Assembly (NCBI RefSeq): GCF_901709675.1
Contig: NC_051087.1
Location: forward strand, 17,424,067-17,488,066
Direction: 5' to 3'
Length of the DNA stretch: 64,000 bases
Source of the DNA: Syngnathus acus
Taxonomy: Eukaryota; Chordata; Actinopteri; Syngnathiformes; Syngnathidae
The position numbers were made by a program, and so were the translations under genes. The first letter of the stretch is position 1. Every line of letters starts with the position of its first letter. The notes under the pieces were generated by a model. The model was not told the DNA's origin and did not search any database. It worked only from the letters and a program-made list of their open reading frames with translations. Shown in pieces: positions 48,001-57,856 of the stretch.

Positions 48001-48869
48001 CAGGGCTGTGGACAGTATTCCTACGCGCATTCTCAGCAGCATGATGAAAATAAAATTCAATAACGTCACTGAGGCATATTTTAACGAACTCCACTTCATT
48101 GTATGGCTTTTTAGCCCGTGCAATGTTCCAAGCCAGTTGAAACAATGCAAGTGTGACAGTCTCTGAGTGCTTCGTAATTTTTTTGAAAAACTGTACCTAT
48201 TTTTCTGCCTGACTTTTCAAAGTCTCCAAACTTGTGCTTGCGAAATTCAGTCCCTTTTGCAAAGTCCTTATCGATATTGGCATGAAGTGAGCTGAAGTGG
48301 CGCTGACCATTTGAAGCTTTTAAATGCGCCAATGACGTCCGACATATCAGGCAGAATGGCTTGCCATAGCGTTCAACAAAAAACAACTTTAACTCTGTTA
48401 AAAACGTCCTGTGTTCATCGTCATATATTCGTTTAGCTGTGCATTTTTTCCTTGCCATTTTGGCAAGCGTCTTGTCAGCTTTTCTGGACCTAATGGGCCC
48501 CCGGAGTCACAGTCGCCATTCATTAAAAAGCCAGCAAAACCAATCGCTCTGTTTGTCCCGCCTCCTTTGCGGGATTTCCCCTCACGCGCATGCGCGTTTG
48601 ACCGGTTGGCGAGGTGGCGGCCGACAAACGCCGGCGGCGCTCAATGCTGTCAAGTTCTTTTTCAAACTTGATCGTAAGCAGTGCTGTGGACAGTATTCCT
48701 ACGCGCATTCTCAGCAGCATGATGAAAATAAAATTGAACGTATTTTTTTTATTGTCGGACTCGGTGGACTCGGTCAAAATCAGCACCGAGTCCGAGTCCG
48801 AGTCCGGCAAAAATTACCGAGTCCGCCCGAGTCCGAGTCCCCGAGTCCGAGTCTGAGTCCACAGCCCTG
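48001..48869 (-). mobile_element. hAT-like MITE with zinc-finger ORF (CAGGGCTGTGGAC ends)
   Basis: Left end CAGGGCTGTGGACAG; right end GAGTCCACAGCCCTG, preceded by an array of CCGAGT hexamers (48775-48850). A second copy of the left subterminal block, CTGTGGACAGTATTCCTACG, lies at 48681. The minus strand carries an N-terminal transposase zinc-finger ORF. No clear 8-bp duplication is visible. Confidence 0.7.
48111..48458 (-). CDS. hAT-type transposase N-terminal zinc finger, 115 aa
   Basis: MARKKCTAKRIYDDEHRTFL, then FFVERYGKPFCLICRTSLAH and KASNGQRHFSSLHANIDKDF: a CxxC...HxxxxH BED-like finger as found at the N-terminus of hAT transposases and their GTF2IRD2-type relatives. The ORF is intact but ends 60 residues after the finger; no catalytic domain follows within the element. 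Confidence 0.7.
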   Translation of the reverse strand: MARKKCTAKRIYDDEHRTFLTELKLFFVERYGKPFCLICRTSLAHLKASNGQRHFSSLHANIDKDFAKGTEFRKHKFGDFEKSGRKIGTVFQKNYEALRDCHTCIVSTGLEHCTG

Positions 48870-49985
48870 TTAGAAAGTGTGTTCACGTGTACTGTAGCAC
48901 TATTCAAACTGTGACGCTATAGTCTACACAAGGAGCTATGTGCATGCTGGAAGTCTAGCCTAGCGCTAGTTAACTTTAACTTAACAGACTCCAAACCCAT
49001 CCTAATAGGTGGTCTAATCACCTGTGCCCCGGCCTGATCTAAAGTGACCTGTCATGAGTGGCTCAAACAGTAATCTATATTCCTAGAAAGAGTGAAGGCG
49101 CCTTCACGGTTAGGATGAAGGCCGTCCTTCCTCAGCAGGTTGGGGTGGCCCCAGAAGGAGGACCAGTTATCGATAAAATACAGTCCCTGCTTTTTACAGA
49201 ACCCAGCCACCCATCGATTAAGGGAGACTAATCTACTAAACCTCTCATCAGTGCCTATCCCAGGCAGGGGGCCAGAGACAAATACTCGATGCCGACTCAT
49301 CTTTCTGGCGAAATCACAAGTCCTCACTATGTTTTTCTTTGTGATCGCTGATTGCCTCATCCTAACATCATTGGCGCCGACGTGTATTACTATGTCCTTG
49401 TTGCTAGTGTTGTTGGAACTACGCTGTTGACTAAGACTATTGCGAGTCAGCTCCCTAAGATTAGCTTCTATGTCGGGTGCTCTGCCCCCAGGAATACACA
49501 TTACCGTGGCTGGATTTTTAAGCGTAATATTTCGGGTAATGGAGTCACCTATGACCAAAGTGTGAGGGCCAGTAGACCGAGATGACTTTGGACGGCTATG
49601 CGTCTTACCTGGCTCATCGCGATTAGCAAGCCGCTTGGGGCTAATGCTAACTGGGCTAGCGGGCTGACTACAGTCTGTGTCCGCCACATCTACTGTTATC
49701 GCACTATTCTGCTCTAGCTGGCGGACACGTCCCTCTAGCAGGGACAACCTCTCTAAGAGAAGGGTGCAGTTGGTGCACGAAGCCGTACAAACCTCTTGAT
49801 CCGCAGCCATACTTTATGTGTCCGATGATCGACGGTAGACAAACAGCCACGAAGCCTCCGCTGAGAGCCGAACAGTGACGTGGTCGAAATGGCAGGGATT
49901 GACGGTCCGCGACTTTCAGCAAAAGTAAACTTCCAAAAGTGGAGTAAAAAACATAAAAACCAAGGAAAAACTCAAACCCCGTCAC
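48870..49985 (-). mobile_element. LINE-X, 5' part with ORF1
   Basis: 49985-49811 (minus) is a likely 5' UTR, 49810-49052 is ORF1, and 49051-48870 is the inter-ORF segment. Part of that last segment (48905-48990) matches 56400-56467 in the plus-strand LINE-X copy, which fixes the order ORF1, linker, ORF2. Confidence 0.75.
49052..49810 (-). CDS. LINE-X ORF1 protein with SGNH esterase domain, 252 aa, intact
   Basis: MAADQEVCTASCTNCTLLLE begins an N-terminal Cys-containing coiled coil (LLERLSLLEGRVRQLEQN, about residues 17-35). A Ser/Pro/basic linker follows. The GDSL/SGNH hydrolase fold covers residues 85-250: LVIGDSITRNI (block I, catalytic Ser), PGGRAPDIEANL (block II Gly), VIHVGANDVRM (block III GxND) and KDGLHPNREGAF (catalytic Asp-xx-His). 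CR1/L2-type LINEs of fish are known to encode such esterase-type ORF1 proteins; its role in retrotransposition is thought to be RNA or membrane association. All catalytic residues are kept, although the rest of the element is broken. Confidence 0.88.
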   Translation of the reverse strand: MAADQEVCTASCTNCTLLLERLSLLEGRVRQLEQNSAITVDVADTDCSQPASPVSISPKRLANRDEPGKTHSRPKSSRSTGPHTLVIGDSITRNITLKNPATVMCIPGGRAPDIEANLRELTRNSLSQQRSSNNTSNKDIVIHVGANDVRMRQSAITKKNIVRTCDFARKMSRHRVFVSGPLPGIGTDERFSRLVSLNRWVAGFCKKQGLYFIDNWSSFWGHPNLLRKDGLHPNREGAFTLSRNIDYCLSHS

Positions 49986-50062
49986 CAGATTAGACCACGG
50001 ATAGGTAATGGGAAATGTGACTGCATCTCAACCAAAACCCCGAGTTTTCTGACCCGACACGT

Positions 50063-50992
50063 GGTTTCATGAGGCGTTTGGAAAGCACTCCCACAAAGCC
50101 ACAGCCCTACCAAAGTTTGCTGATAACCAGAGAGGCTACTACAGATGGACACAAGAATGGGAGGCTCTGCAGAAACAAGGAGAACCGACTGGCTCCAAAG
50201 AGGTGAAGAAATTTCAACTGCTTGATAGCCTTGATGAGAAGGTGGCTAGAGATCTATGTCTGCCGACATACAACTCATCAGATGACATCCTTCGAGTCCT
50301 GGAGAACCGGTTTGGGAACCAAATCACCATCAATCATCGAAGAGCTACAAGCGACTCCACCAGTCCGTAGCGGTCAGCCAAGAAAAGTCATAGAGCTCAT
50401 CCAAATGGTGGAAAAGGGCCTTTAGGATTTGAGTGAACTGGATAATTCAGACGCCATTAAGAACCCGATGGTGACTAAATCCATCGAGGGCAAGCTCCCG
50501 GTAACCCGAAAGAAAGACTGGCTGACCTATGCTGCTGATGAGAGAAATGCTGTGAACCGCCACAACCGCTTCGACAAGCTAATCACATACCTGAAATCAC
50601 AAGAATCCATATATGAACAACTGGATCAGCTGAGAGACATCGTCGAACCTGCCAAGGAGAAAACCAAGTTTCAAAAGTATGCCAGGACAAAGACAACCAA
50701 GTCCAGCAGTGAAACAGTAGGCTGCATCATTTGTGGTGACCCAAAGCACAGAAAGAAACTATATTTCTGCAGAAATTTTAGGATAAACCTAAAGCCATCG
50801 GAGAAGAGGGACGCACGCAGCACATCAGCTTGGTGCCTGCAAAAGATGCCTCGAAGTCCACAACGGCGACTACTGCAAGAAGACTTACCTGTGCAGGAAT
50901 CCAGAGTGCAAAGACCAACACCACTTTCTTTTCTGTCCAGTTGCCAGACCCCAGTCCCAGGGAACACCCAAACCCAGTCCAGTGAGAGCTGA
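50063..50992 (+). pseudogene. gag: BEL/Pao Gag remnant
   Basis: Across frames: LPKFADNQRGYYRWTQEWEA, FQLLDSLDEKVARDLCLPTY and VLENRFGNQITI. After a shift near 50330 come LSELDNSDAIKNPMVTKSIE and GKLPVTRKKDWLTYAADERN. A zinc knuckle-like CIICGDPKHRKKLYFC follows, with the next knuckle out of frame. These features fit BEL/Pao Gag. At least two frameshifts. Confidence 0.75.
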
Positions 50993-51257
50993 GGGCAAAA
51001 GATACACAGAAACTCAAGAAAAGTTCCTCTCCAAACTTACACCAGAGTTAGCGCAGCAGTGTCAAGATGCCTTTTGCAACGTAGCATCCAGGGCATACAA
51101 CTCCACTGCAGCTGAGAGAGGCTTTCTGGAAGAAAACTGCTTAAACGAGTACCCAGTAATCCTAATGCTCCTTAACGTGACTTCCAACGATGGACAAACA
51201 ATTGGAACCCTGATCGACCTGGCATCAGACACAAACTACAAGCTGCAAGCAAGTTGA
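50982..51257 (+). pseudogene. pol: BEL/Pao aspartic protease segment
   Basis: YPVILMLLNVTSNDGQTIGT, LIDLASDTNYKLQAS is the A17/DUF1758-type retropepsin region of Pao elements. The catalytic D[TS]G-like motif is LIDLASD, as in recalled fish copies. A one-base shift at about 51250 moves to the next frame (LNLRSEDVTLVVYGVGG). Confidence 0.72.
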
Positions 51258-52892
51258 ACCTGAGAAGTGAAGATGTGACACTGGTGGTTTACGGCGTTGG
51301 AGGGATGAAGGTGTCTATAGCAACCGAGCGCTACCTCCTCAGGATACGTGTCAGCACTCCAAGAGGAACTCTCAAGTCACACCAACTGATCTGGTATGGG
51401 CTTGATAAAATTGCAGAAGTTCACAGACATGTGCCAGCAGTCAAGTTACAGAGGATCTTCCCGGATGTTTCCCTCCAAGACCTTGCAAGACCAAAGGAAG
51501 TGCAACTTCTGATCAGTCACAAAGAAGGGCAGTTGGTATCCCAGAAGGTTCGTTCTGTCTGTGACCTAGTGCTTTGGGACGGCCCGCTCAGCAAGACCAT
51601 CGGAGGCACGCACCCGGACCTCTTTGAAGAAGTCACCTTAATGGCTCATACATCAAAAACACACTTCGCAAGATCCATGAGATCTGCAGCAGTTAAATAC
51701 ACTGAGCTCACCTGGAAGGATCCAGTCTCCTGCCAGCCTCCCAACCATCCCAGCACCCAGTCCAATACAGCCATTAGCAGCAGAGACTTTCTGAAGTGGT
51801 GGAAATGGGAAAGCATCGGAGCCGCTTATGAGCCGAGATGCGGAGGATGCCATTGCGGGAACTGCCAACCCGGGGGGAAAGAGATGACACTGGCTGAAGA
51901 ACGAGAGATGGAGATGGTAAGAGATGGCTTGACGTATGTAAAAGGGGACCATCACAGCCCTGAACCACACTGGCACGCCAAGTACCCATGGACAGGAGAT
52001 CCAGCATCTCTACCCAACAATAAAAGAGCGGTTGAAGCCACATTCCACAGAACGGAGAGGCAGCTGCCAAAGGAACCAGAGTGGAAGAGGGCTTATAGCT
52101 CACAAGTACATGAGATGGTTAATCGCAAGGCTGCAGTGAAGCTGTCCAAAGGAGTTCTGCAGAACTAGACTGGGCCGGTGTGGTACATAAGTCACCTGAT
52201 TGCACCAAATCTCCATTCAGTCTCCACCCCAATGAGGTTAGTTTGGAACAGCAGCCAGAAGTACAGAGGTCTGAGTTTAAACGATATGCTGATCAAAGGT
52301 CCTGACGTCCTGAATCCAATCAGAGCTGTCCTGATCATGTTCCGAAATGGAGTCTTTGTTGCTCCTGGTGACATCCGCAGAATGTACAACTCTGTCTGGC
52401 TGGAAGAAAGAGAGGTCCACCTGCACAGGTTCCTGTGGCGTGATACTGAGGGATCTGAAATAGAAGATTTCGCCATAACAAGAGTCAACATTGGAGACAA
52501 ACCTGCAGGTTGCATAGCCCAAGTCGCCATGCGAGAGACCGCCAACCTGCCTCCATTCAGCCATTTCAAAGAGGAGAAGCGTGTGCTGGAGGAAGACGCA
52601 TATGTCGACAACAATTTAACTTCTCACAACGACCTCGACCACCTGAAACTCCTCATTTCCAACATCGAGCAGATCCTTAAAGCAGGGGGATTCTTCGTGA
52701 AGCCCTGGGTCTACTCTGATCAAAGTTCGGAGGAAAGGGCCGGGAGGTGAGAAGATGGAGTCAAAGACCATGATTCTGCCAATCCATCTTACTGAAGAGG
52801 ACAACAAAGCCCTCGGCCTTGGTTATACCATCGAAGATGACAAGCGACATGTCATGGTTTCAGTTAACTTCTCCAAGAAAAGGAGGAAATAA
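51254..52892 (+). pseudogene. pol: BEL/Pao Pol: protease end, linker and reverse transcriptase
   Basis: 51254-52168 is open: VTLVVYGVGGMKVSIATERY, VRSVCDLVLWDGPLSKTIGG, FLKWWKWESIGAAYEPRCGG CHCGNC. RT begins in the next frame at 52178: ISHLIAPNLHSVSTPMRLVW, LNDMLIKGPDVLNPIRAVLI, FRNGVFVAPGDIRRMYNSVW and EDAYVDNNLTSHNDL. The usual YVDD is changed to YVDN, removing one catalytic Asp. A stop at 52168, a shift at 52740 and a stop at 52890 confirm decay. Confidence 0.85.
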
Positions 52893-52946
52893 TGCCTCGG
52901 CCAAAACTTACTGAGAGAAGACGAAAGAGGACAAACCCCAGACCCA
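52893..52946 (+). repeat. 54-bp target duplication, left copy
   Basis: TGCCTCGG...GACCCA is identical in order to 56017-56070; the two copies flank LINE-Z exactly, at its 3' tail here and its 5' initiator there. Confidence 0.92.
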
Positions 52947-53107
52947 GAATAGAATAGAATAGATCTTTATTTGTCATTGTCACATGTACAGCGAAATTTA
53001 AAAAGTGCCAACCGATCCGCGCATGCGATAAAAAAGAAATAGAATAAATAGAATAAAAAGATAAAAAAACAAGCTAAAAACCCACAGAAGAACTTACACA
53101 GACATAA

Positions 53108-54058
53108 TCATTTACGTTTAGCTGCATTCAATGTGACTACCGCTGTAGGGTAAAAACTGTTGGCGAATCTGCTAGTCCTCGACCTAATTAATCTGTAGCG
53201 TCTGCCTGATGGCAACAGTTCGAAAAGGGAGTGGCCAGGGTGGGAAGTGTCCTTCAGTTTTTTTTGAGACAGCGGGTTCTGTGTAGGTCTTCCAGTGTAG
53301 GGAGAGGGCAGCCAATGATCTTCTGTGCTGTGTTGATGACCCCTTGGAGCTTTGTCCTCTGAGCAGCAGTGCAGCTGGAGTACCAAACACATATACAGTA
53401 CGTTAAAGTGCTTTCTATGGAGCAGCGATAGAAGGACACCAGCAGTCTCCTGCCTCCTCAACACCCTTAAAAAGTAGAGTCTCTGCTGGGCCTTTTTAAG
53501 CAGCTCAGAGGTGTTCACGCCCCAGGTGAAGTCCTCCTCGATGTGGACTCCCAGGTAGCGGAAGGAGGACACCCTCTTCACACAGACCCCGTCGATGATA
53601 AGTGGTGGAATGTCCGTTTTATTTTTCCTCCTAAAATCAATGACCAGTTCTTGGGTTTTAGCCGTGTTTAGGAGCAGATTGTTCTCTCCGCACCACTCCG
53701 ATAGCTGGACCACTTCGTCCCTGTAGGCAGACTCATCCCCCTTTGAGATGAGCCCCACCATGGTTGTGTCATCCGCAAATTTCACGATGGTGTTACTGCG
53801 GTGGGCGGGGGTGCATGCATGTGTGTAGAGCGTGTAAAGCAGTGGGCTCAGTACGCAGCCCTGTGGGGAGCCGGTACCAAGACTGAGAGGTGTGGATGTA
53901 TGACGGCCCACTTTCACCCTCTGGCTGCGACCCGTCAGGAAGCTCTTAATCCACCTGCAAGTATTATGTGGAAGTCCCAGGCCCTCCAGTATGTCCACCA
54001 GTCTGTGGGGGAGGATGGTGTTAAAAGCAGAGCTAAAGTCCAGGAAGAGCATCCGCAC
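53108..54058 (-). pseudogene. LINE-Z RT palm and thumb
   Basis: [20 protein letters not shown] (motif A), [20 protein letters not shown] (B), FADDTTMVGL (catalytic FADD), LLLNTAKTQELVIDFRRK (D), FRYLGVHIEEDFTW (E). A thumb with an internal frame change follows (about 53410-53250, where the alternate frame reads MSFYRCSIESTLTYCICVWY), ending SFYPTAVVTLNAAK. Confidence 0.85.
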
Positions 54059-55070
54059 ATAGCTCCCCGGCTAGGTGGGACAGTGCAGAGTGGAGGGCTG
54101 TAGCTACTGCGTCCTCTGTGGATCTATTTGCCCTGTAGGCAAACTGGTGGGGGTCAAAACCTCTGAACAGGAGTGCTGTGATGTGACCCCGTACCAGCTT
54201 TTCAAAGCACTTCATGACCACCGGGGTGAGTGCGACTGGCCGGTAGTCATTGAGGCTGGTGATGTGGCGTTTCTTGGGCAGGGGGACTATAGTGGAGGAT
54301 TTTAAACAGGATGGGACGGTGGACTCGGTAAGGGACTGGTTGAAAATCTTTGTGAAGACTCCAGCCAGCTGATCTGCGCAGTCCTTCAGGACACGCCCAG
54401 TGACGCCGTCAGGACCCGCAGCCTTCCTCGAGTTGATGGTCCGCAGCGTGCGCCTCACCTCGTGCTCCTTCACTGTGAGGGTGAAGCTGCTGCGGTCTGT
54501 GGGATGTGATGTGGCCGCTTCAGGTGGCTCGGACTCGAACCGGGCAAAGAAGGTATTTAGGACCTCTGCCAGTGAGGCGTCCCCTTCAGCAGCTCCGATG
54601 GTGGTTCTGTAGTTGGTGAGATGCTGGACTCCCTGCCACACCTGCTTGCTGTTGTTGCTGTCCAGGTGATCCTCAATCCTCTTCTTGTAGGCAAGCTGGG
54701 CCTCTCTGATGTCTCTCCTCAGGTTGGCTCTGGCTGTGCTGTAGAGAGCCCCGTCCTCAGACCTGAGGGACAGGGCGGTGTCCCTCTCCTCCAGCAGCCG
54801 AAGGACCTCCCGGGTCATCCAGGGCTTCTGGTTGGGGCATATCCGTATGGGTTTGTCCACTGTGACAGTGTCTGTGCAGTGCTTGATATAACACAGAACA
54901 CTGTCTGTGAACACGTTCAAGTCCCGGTGTTCGAAGATGTCCCAGTTAGTCCTGTCGAAGCAGTCCTGCAACTGCTGAGAGGCGTCATCAGGCCAGGTTT
55001 TAACAGTTTTAGTGATGATAGGAGCTGATTTCCTGATGGTGGTATATGCCGGGATTAATAGCAGTGACAT
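54033..55070 (-). pseudogene. LINE-Z linker and RT fingers
   Basis: [80 protein letters not shown] and DPHQFAYRANRSTEDAVATA. It runs out of frame near 54060, where the palm starts in the next frame (about one base difference). Confidence 0.85.
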
Positions 55071-55170
55071 ATGGTCAGACTGGCCCAGGTGAGGTAGCTG
55101 TTTTGCCCTGTAGCCTAGCTTGATGTTGGAGTAGACCTTGTCCAGAGTGTTTACTCCTCTAGTGGCACAT

Positions 55171-56014
55171 TTAACTAGGGAGTGCTGCTTTCAAATCTAC
55201 ATGATTAAAGTCCCCTGCCATGATGTGGACTGCGTCAGGATATCTGCTCAGCTGGCTGCTAATACTGCCATGTAATAGTCCAATAGGTAGCTTAGCATTA
55301 GCCTCCGGAGGTATGTAAACAACAGTCGTCATGACTACGGTAAATTCACGAGGGAGGTAAAAGGGCCTGCATTTAATAGTCACGTACTCCAGGTCCGGGC
55401 AGCAGTGACTGTCTACAGTCACCATATTAGTACACCAGTTGTTATTGACGTACATACAGAGCCCCCCCCCTCTTGCTCTTACCGGAGTTCTCAGTCCTGT
55501 CATGACGCTGTGTGGTGTATCCTGCTAGCTCGATAGCAGAGTCCGGTATGAGTGGATGAAGCCAGGTTTCGGTGATCAGTACCATGCAGCAGTCCTTCAC
55601 GGTCTGGTTCGCAGACATCTGTAGCCTTAGTTCATCCATTTTGTTAGCAAGAGACCTGGCGTTGGTAAGAAACAGGCTAGGGAGCGGTGGTTTGAACGGC
55701 TGCTTCCGTAGCCTGGTTAGCGCGCCGGCCCTGCAGCCTCGTTTTTGCCTCCTCTCTCTGCGCTGCCTTCTCTTCCTCCCAGCGGGGATGGTGATCCAAG
55801 GGGAGCCGGGGCGCCTGATGATATCCTCCGGTATGTTTTTCGAGCGGTGAAACTCCGCTGCGACACTCAACTCGCAGCAAACACCTATCCTGAGGAGCTC
55901 CTGTCGGTTGTAGGTGGTGTATGATCGACATACAGTGGGTACAAACACTAACAAAAAACAAACAATGCGTAGATCGGGAGAGCACTGAGCCGCTGCAACT
56001 GCGTGCGCCGCCAT
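55171..56014 (-). pseudogene. LINE-Z N-terminus and endonuclease, frameshifted in a C9 run
   Basis: The start ATG is at 56012-56014 (MAAHAVAAAQCSPDLRIVCF). The frame carries PLPSLFLTNARSLANKMDEL and MVLITETWLHPLIPDSAIEL, then leaves frame at the nine-C run 55462-55470. The next frame gives GGGLCMYVNNNWCTNMVTVD, FYLPREFTVVMTTVVYIPPE and HIMAGDFNHVDLKAALPS, all APE endonuclease blocks. One base change at the homopolymer would join the frames. Confidence 0.85.
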
Positions 56015-56018
56015 CTTG
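56007..56018 (-). promoter_or_regulatory. TISU/YY1-type initiator at the LINE-Z 5' end
   Basis: On the minus strand CAAGATGGCGGC again matches the 12-base TISU consensus. The ATG (56014-56012) starts the LINE-Z ORF. Ten of the twelve bases lie inside the element as bounded by its target duplication; the first two (CA) come from the flank. Confidence 0.62.
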
Positions 56019-56070
56019 CCTCGGCCAAAACTTACTGAGAGAAGACGAAAGAGGACAAACCCCAGACCCA
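56017..56070 (+). repeat. 54-bp target duplication, right copy
   Basis: Identical partner of 52893-52946. The BEL reading frame continues from here: TRRELLSQVSGLYDPLGFVT follows at about 56074. Confidence 0.92.
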
Positions 56071-56397
56071 CTCACCAGAAGAGAGCTGTTAAGCCAAGTC
56101 TCTGGTCTTTATGATCCACTTGGCTTCGTGACTCCAGCAAAGCAGAAAGGAGCCATCCTGGTCCGAAGAGCTTTCCAAGAAGCAAAAATAATGTACAGCA
56201 GAGAAGACACGAGATGCCGCCTTGTCCAAAGAACTCAGAGAAGATGCCATAAAGCTCCTCGAAGAGTATGCTGACCTAAGCCAAATCGTATTCACCAGAC
56301 CCCTCACACCGCCAGATCCAGATGGAAAACCATGTGGCATTACCTTTTCTGATGGCAGTGACGTGCGGTGCCTCATCGTCCTCATGGATGGGATGGA
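56071..56397 (+). pseudogene. pol: BEL/Pao Pol continuation after LINE-Z
   Basis: LTRRELLSQVSGLYDPLGFV TPAKQ, ILVRRAFQEAK and, in the next frame, SKELREDAIKLLEEYADLSQ with PDGKPCGITFSDGSDVRCLI. This is the Pao RT-RNase H connection. It ends at 56397, where the LINE-X copy starts. Confidence 0.78.
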
Positions 56398-56466
56398 GTC
56401 TGTTGAGTTAAAGTTAACTAGCACTAGGCTAGATTCCCAGCATGCACATAGCTCCTTGTGTAGACT

Positions 56467-56815
56467 AGAGCAGTGGTCCCCAACCTTTTTTTGCGCCACG
56501 GACCGGTTACGTGTCAAGAATATTTTCGCGGACCGGCCTTTATATAAATAAATAATACATTTATAATAAATATATGACTACGATGAAATAAAATGAGACA
56601 ACTGGCATAAAAACAAGTATAAACGACATAAAAATAAAAATCACCATTACGTTGAATCAGTGGGAGCACTGAGCTTGTTTCTCAGAAACGAACCCATCTA
56701 GGCGTAATCGAAGACAATGACACCCAAAGTGGTTAAGGTTTGTCTTTTAATGCAGGATGCTTGGTCTACATGTGCCGAAGCAGTTTTGAAGGCTTCATTG
56801 CCTCGTTAGCTAGCC
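56467..56815 (-). mobile_element. Truncated hAT (CAGTGGTCCCCAACC family)
   Basis: Begins GCAGTGGTCCCCAACC and continues as the inverse of the right part of the 8453-9198 element, up to the zinc-finger region (inverse of CATCCTGCATTAAAAGACAA at about 56735). The other end is missing near 56815. Confidence 0.75.
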
Positions 56816-56819
56816 CCAT

Positions 56820-57856
56820 TTAGAGGCAATGTTGGGCCTAGACAACGATCTTACTTGTATTTTGTTTAAAAATCCTCCGATAGATACAAACCCTGATCTA
56901 CCGATTAGACTCAAACTCTGTTTTATGAATATTAAATCACTTCACACGAAAGCAGTACTTGTTAATGACCTCATCACAGAACATAATTGAAACATTTTTG
57001 GTCTTTGCGAGACCTGGTTAAAACCTAATGAACTGCTGCCGCTTAATGAGGCCTCGCCTCCAAATTTTGTGAGCTCGCATGTGGCGCGTCCACGTAAAAA
57101 GGTGTCGCCCTTATCTCTAATTCTGATCTTGGATTTAGGCCTCGTTCGATTAATGTATTTAAAACATTTGAAGTTCTCATTGTCCGATCAACAGCTCTAC
57201 CGTCGTTTTATCTTGCTGTTATTTACCGTCCACCCGGGGCTTACGCTGGTTTCCTGGATGAATTTTCAGAATTCGTGGCTGATCTAGTGACAAATGCAGA
57301 TAATATAATATTCATGGGGGATTTCAATATCCACATAAACTTACCGTCAGAGCCACTTACTTTGGCGTTTCAAAATTTAATTGATACGTTTGGTTTTACT
57401 AAAGCCATACAGGCAGCAACGCATAAGAATGGAAATACCTTAGATCTGGTATTATCGTGAGGACTGGCAACCTCAAATATAACAGTAATGCCATACACCA
57501 CTGTAATGTCTGATCAGCACTTAATAAAATTTGAAATTCTAGTTCTCTGTCAAAGACAAGAGCGTAATATTAACTTCGTAACTGTGACTGCGCTATCTGA
57601 GTTACTGCCGTCGGCAACTGACATATTTGCCGCATATATCGGCTCTATTCATAATCTTACAAATGAATTCAATGCGACTTTGTTAAATGCCATCGACTCT
57701 GTAGCGCCACTACGTCTGAAAACTCGCCATGGTTCACAGATGAAACATGTACGCTTAAGCTATTATGTAGAAAGCACGAGCGCAAATGGCGTTTAACCAA
57801 ACTTGAGGTTTTCCATCAGACATGGCGTGACAGCCTCCTGAAATACAAAGATGCGC
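56820..57856 (+). pseudogene. LINE-X endonuclease, decayed
   Basis: Across frames: RLKLCFMNIKSLHTKAVLVN, IFGLCETWLKPNELLPLNEA (catalytic Glu), NADNIIFMGDFNIHINLPSE (GDFNIH), KNGNTLDLVLS and SDQHLIKFEILV (the SDH block, here SDQH). An in-frame TGA and several shifts. An APE-type endonuclease of the family whose ORF1 is at 49052. Confidence 0.82.

Larger units (their letters stand above)
52947..56016 (-). mobile_element. LINE-Z, full length, in BEL/Pao
   Basis: About 3.07 kb on the minus strand, from the AGATGGCGGC initiator at 56016 to a tail of repeated TATTC units at 52947-52962. It is flanked by 54-bp direct repeats of BEL sequence. A single ORF for endonuclease and RT is broken by frameshifts. 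It is related to LINE-Y in the N-terminal plan and the RT. Confidence 0.9.
50000..56397 (+). mobile_element. BEL/Pao retrotransposon remnant, split by LINE-Z
   Basis: Gag, protease and RT-type segments run in order at 50063-52892 and resume at 56017. The interruption is LINE-Z (52947-56016) with its target duplication. No LTR pair is recognised. The right part stops near 56397, where a LINE-X copy begins. Confidence 0.8.
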
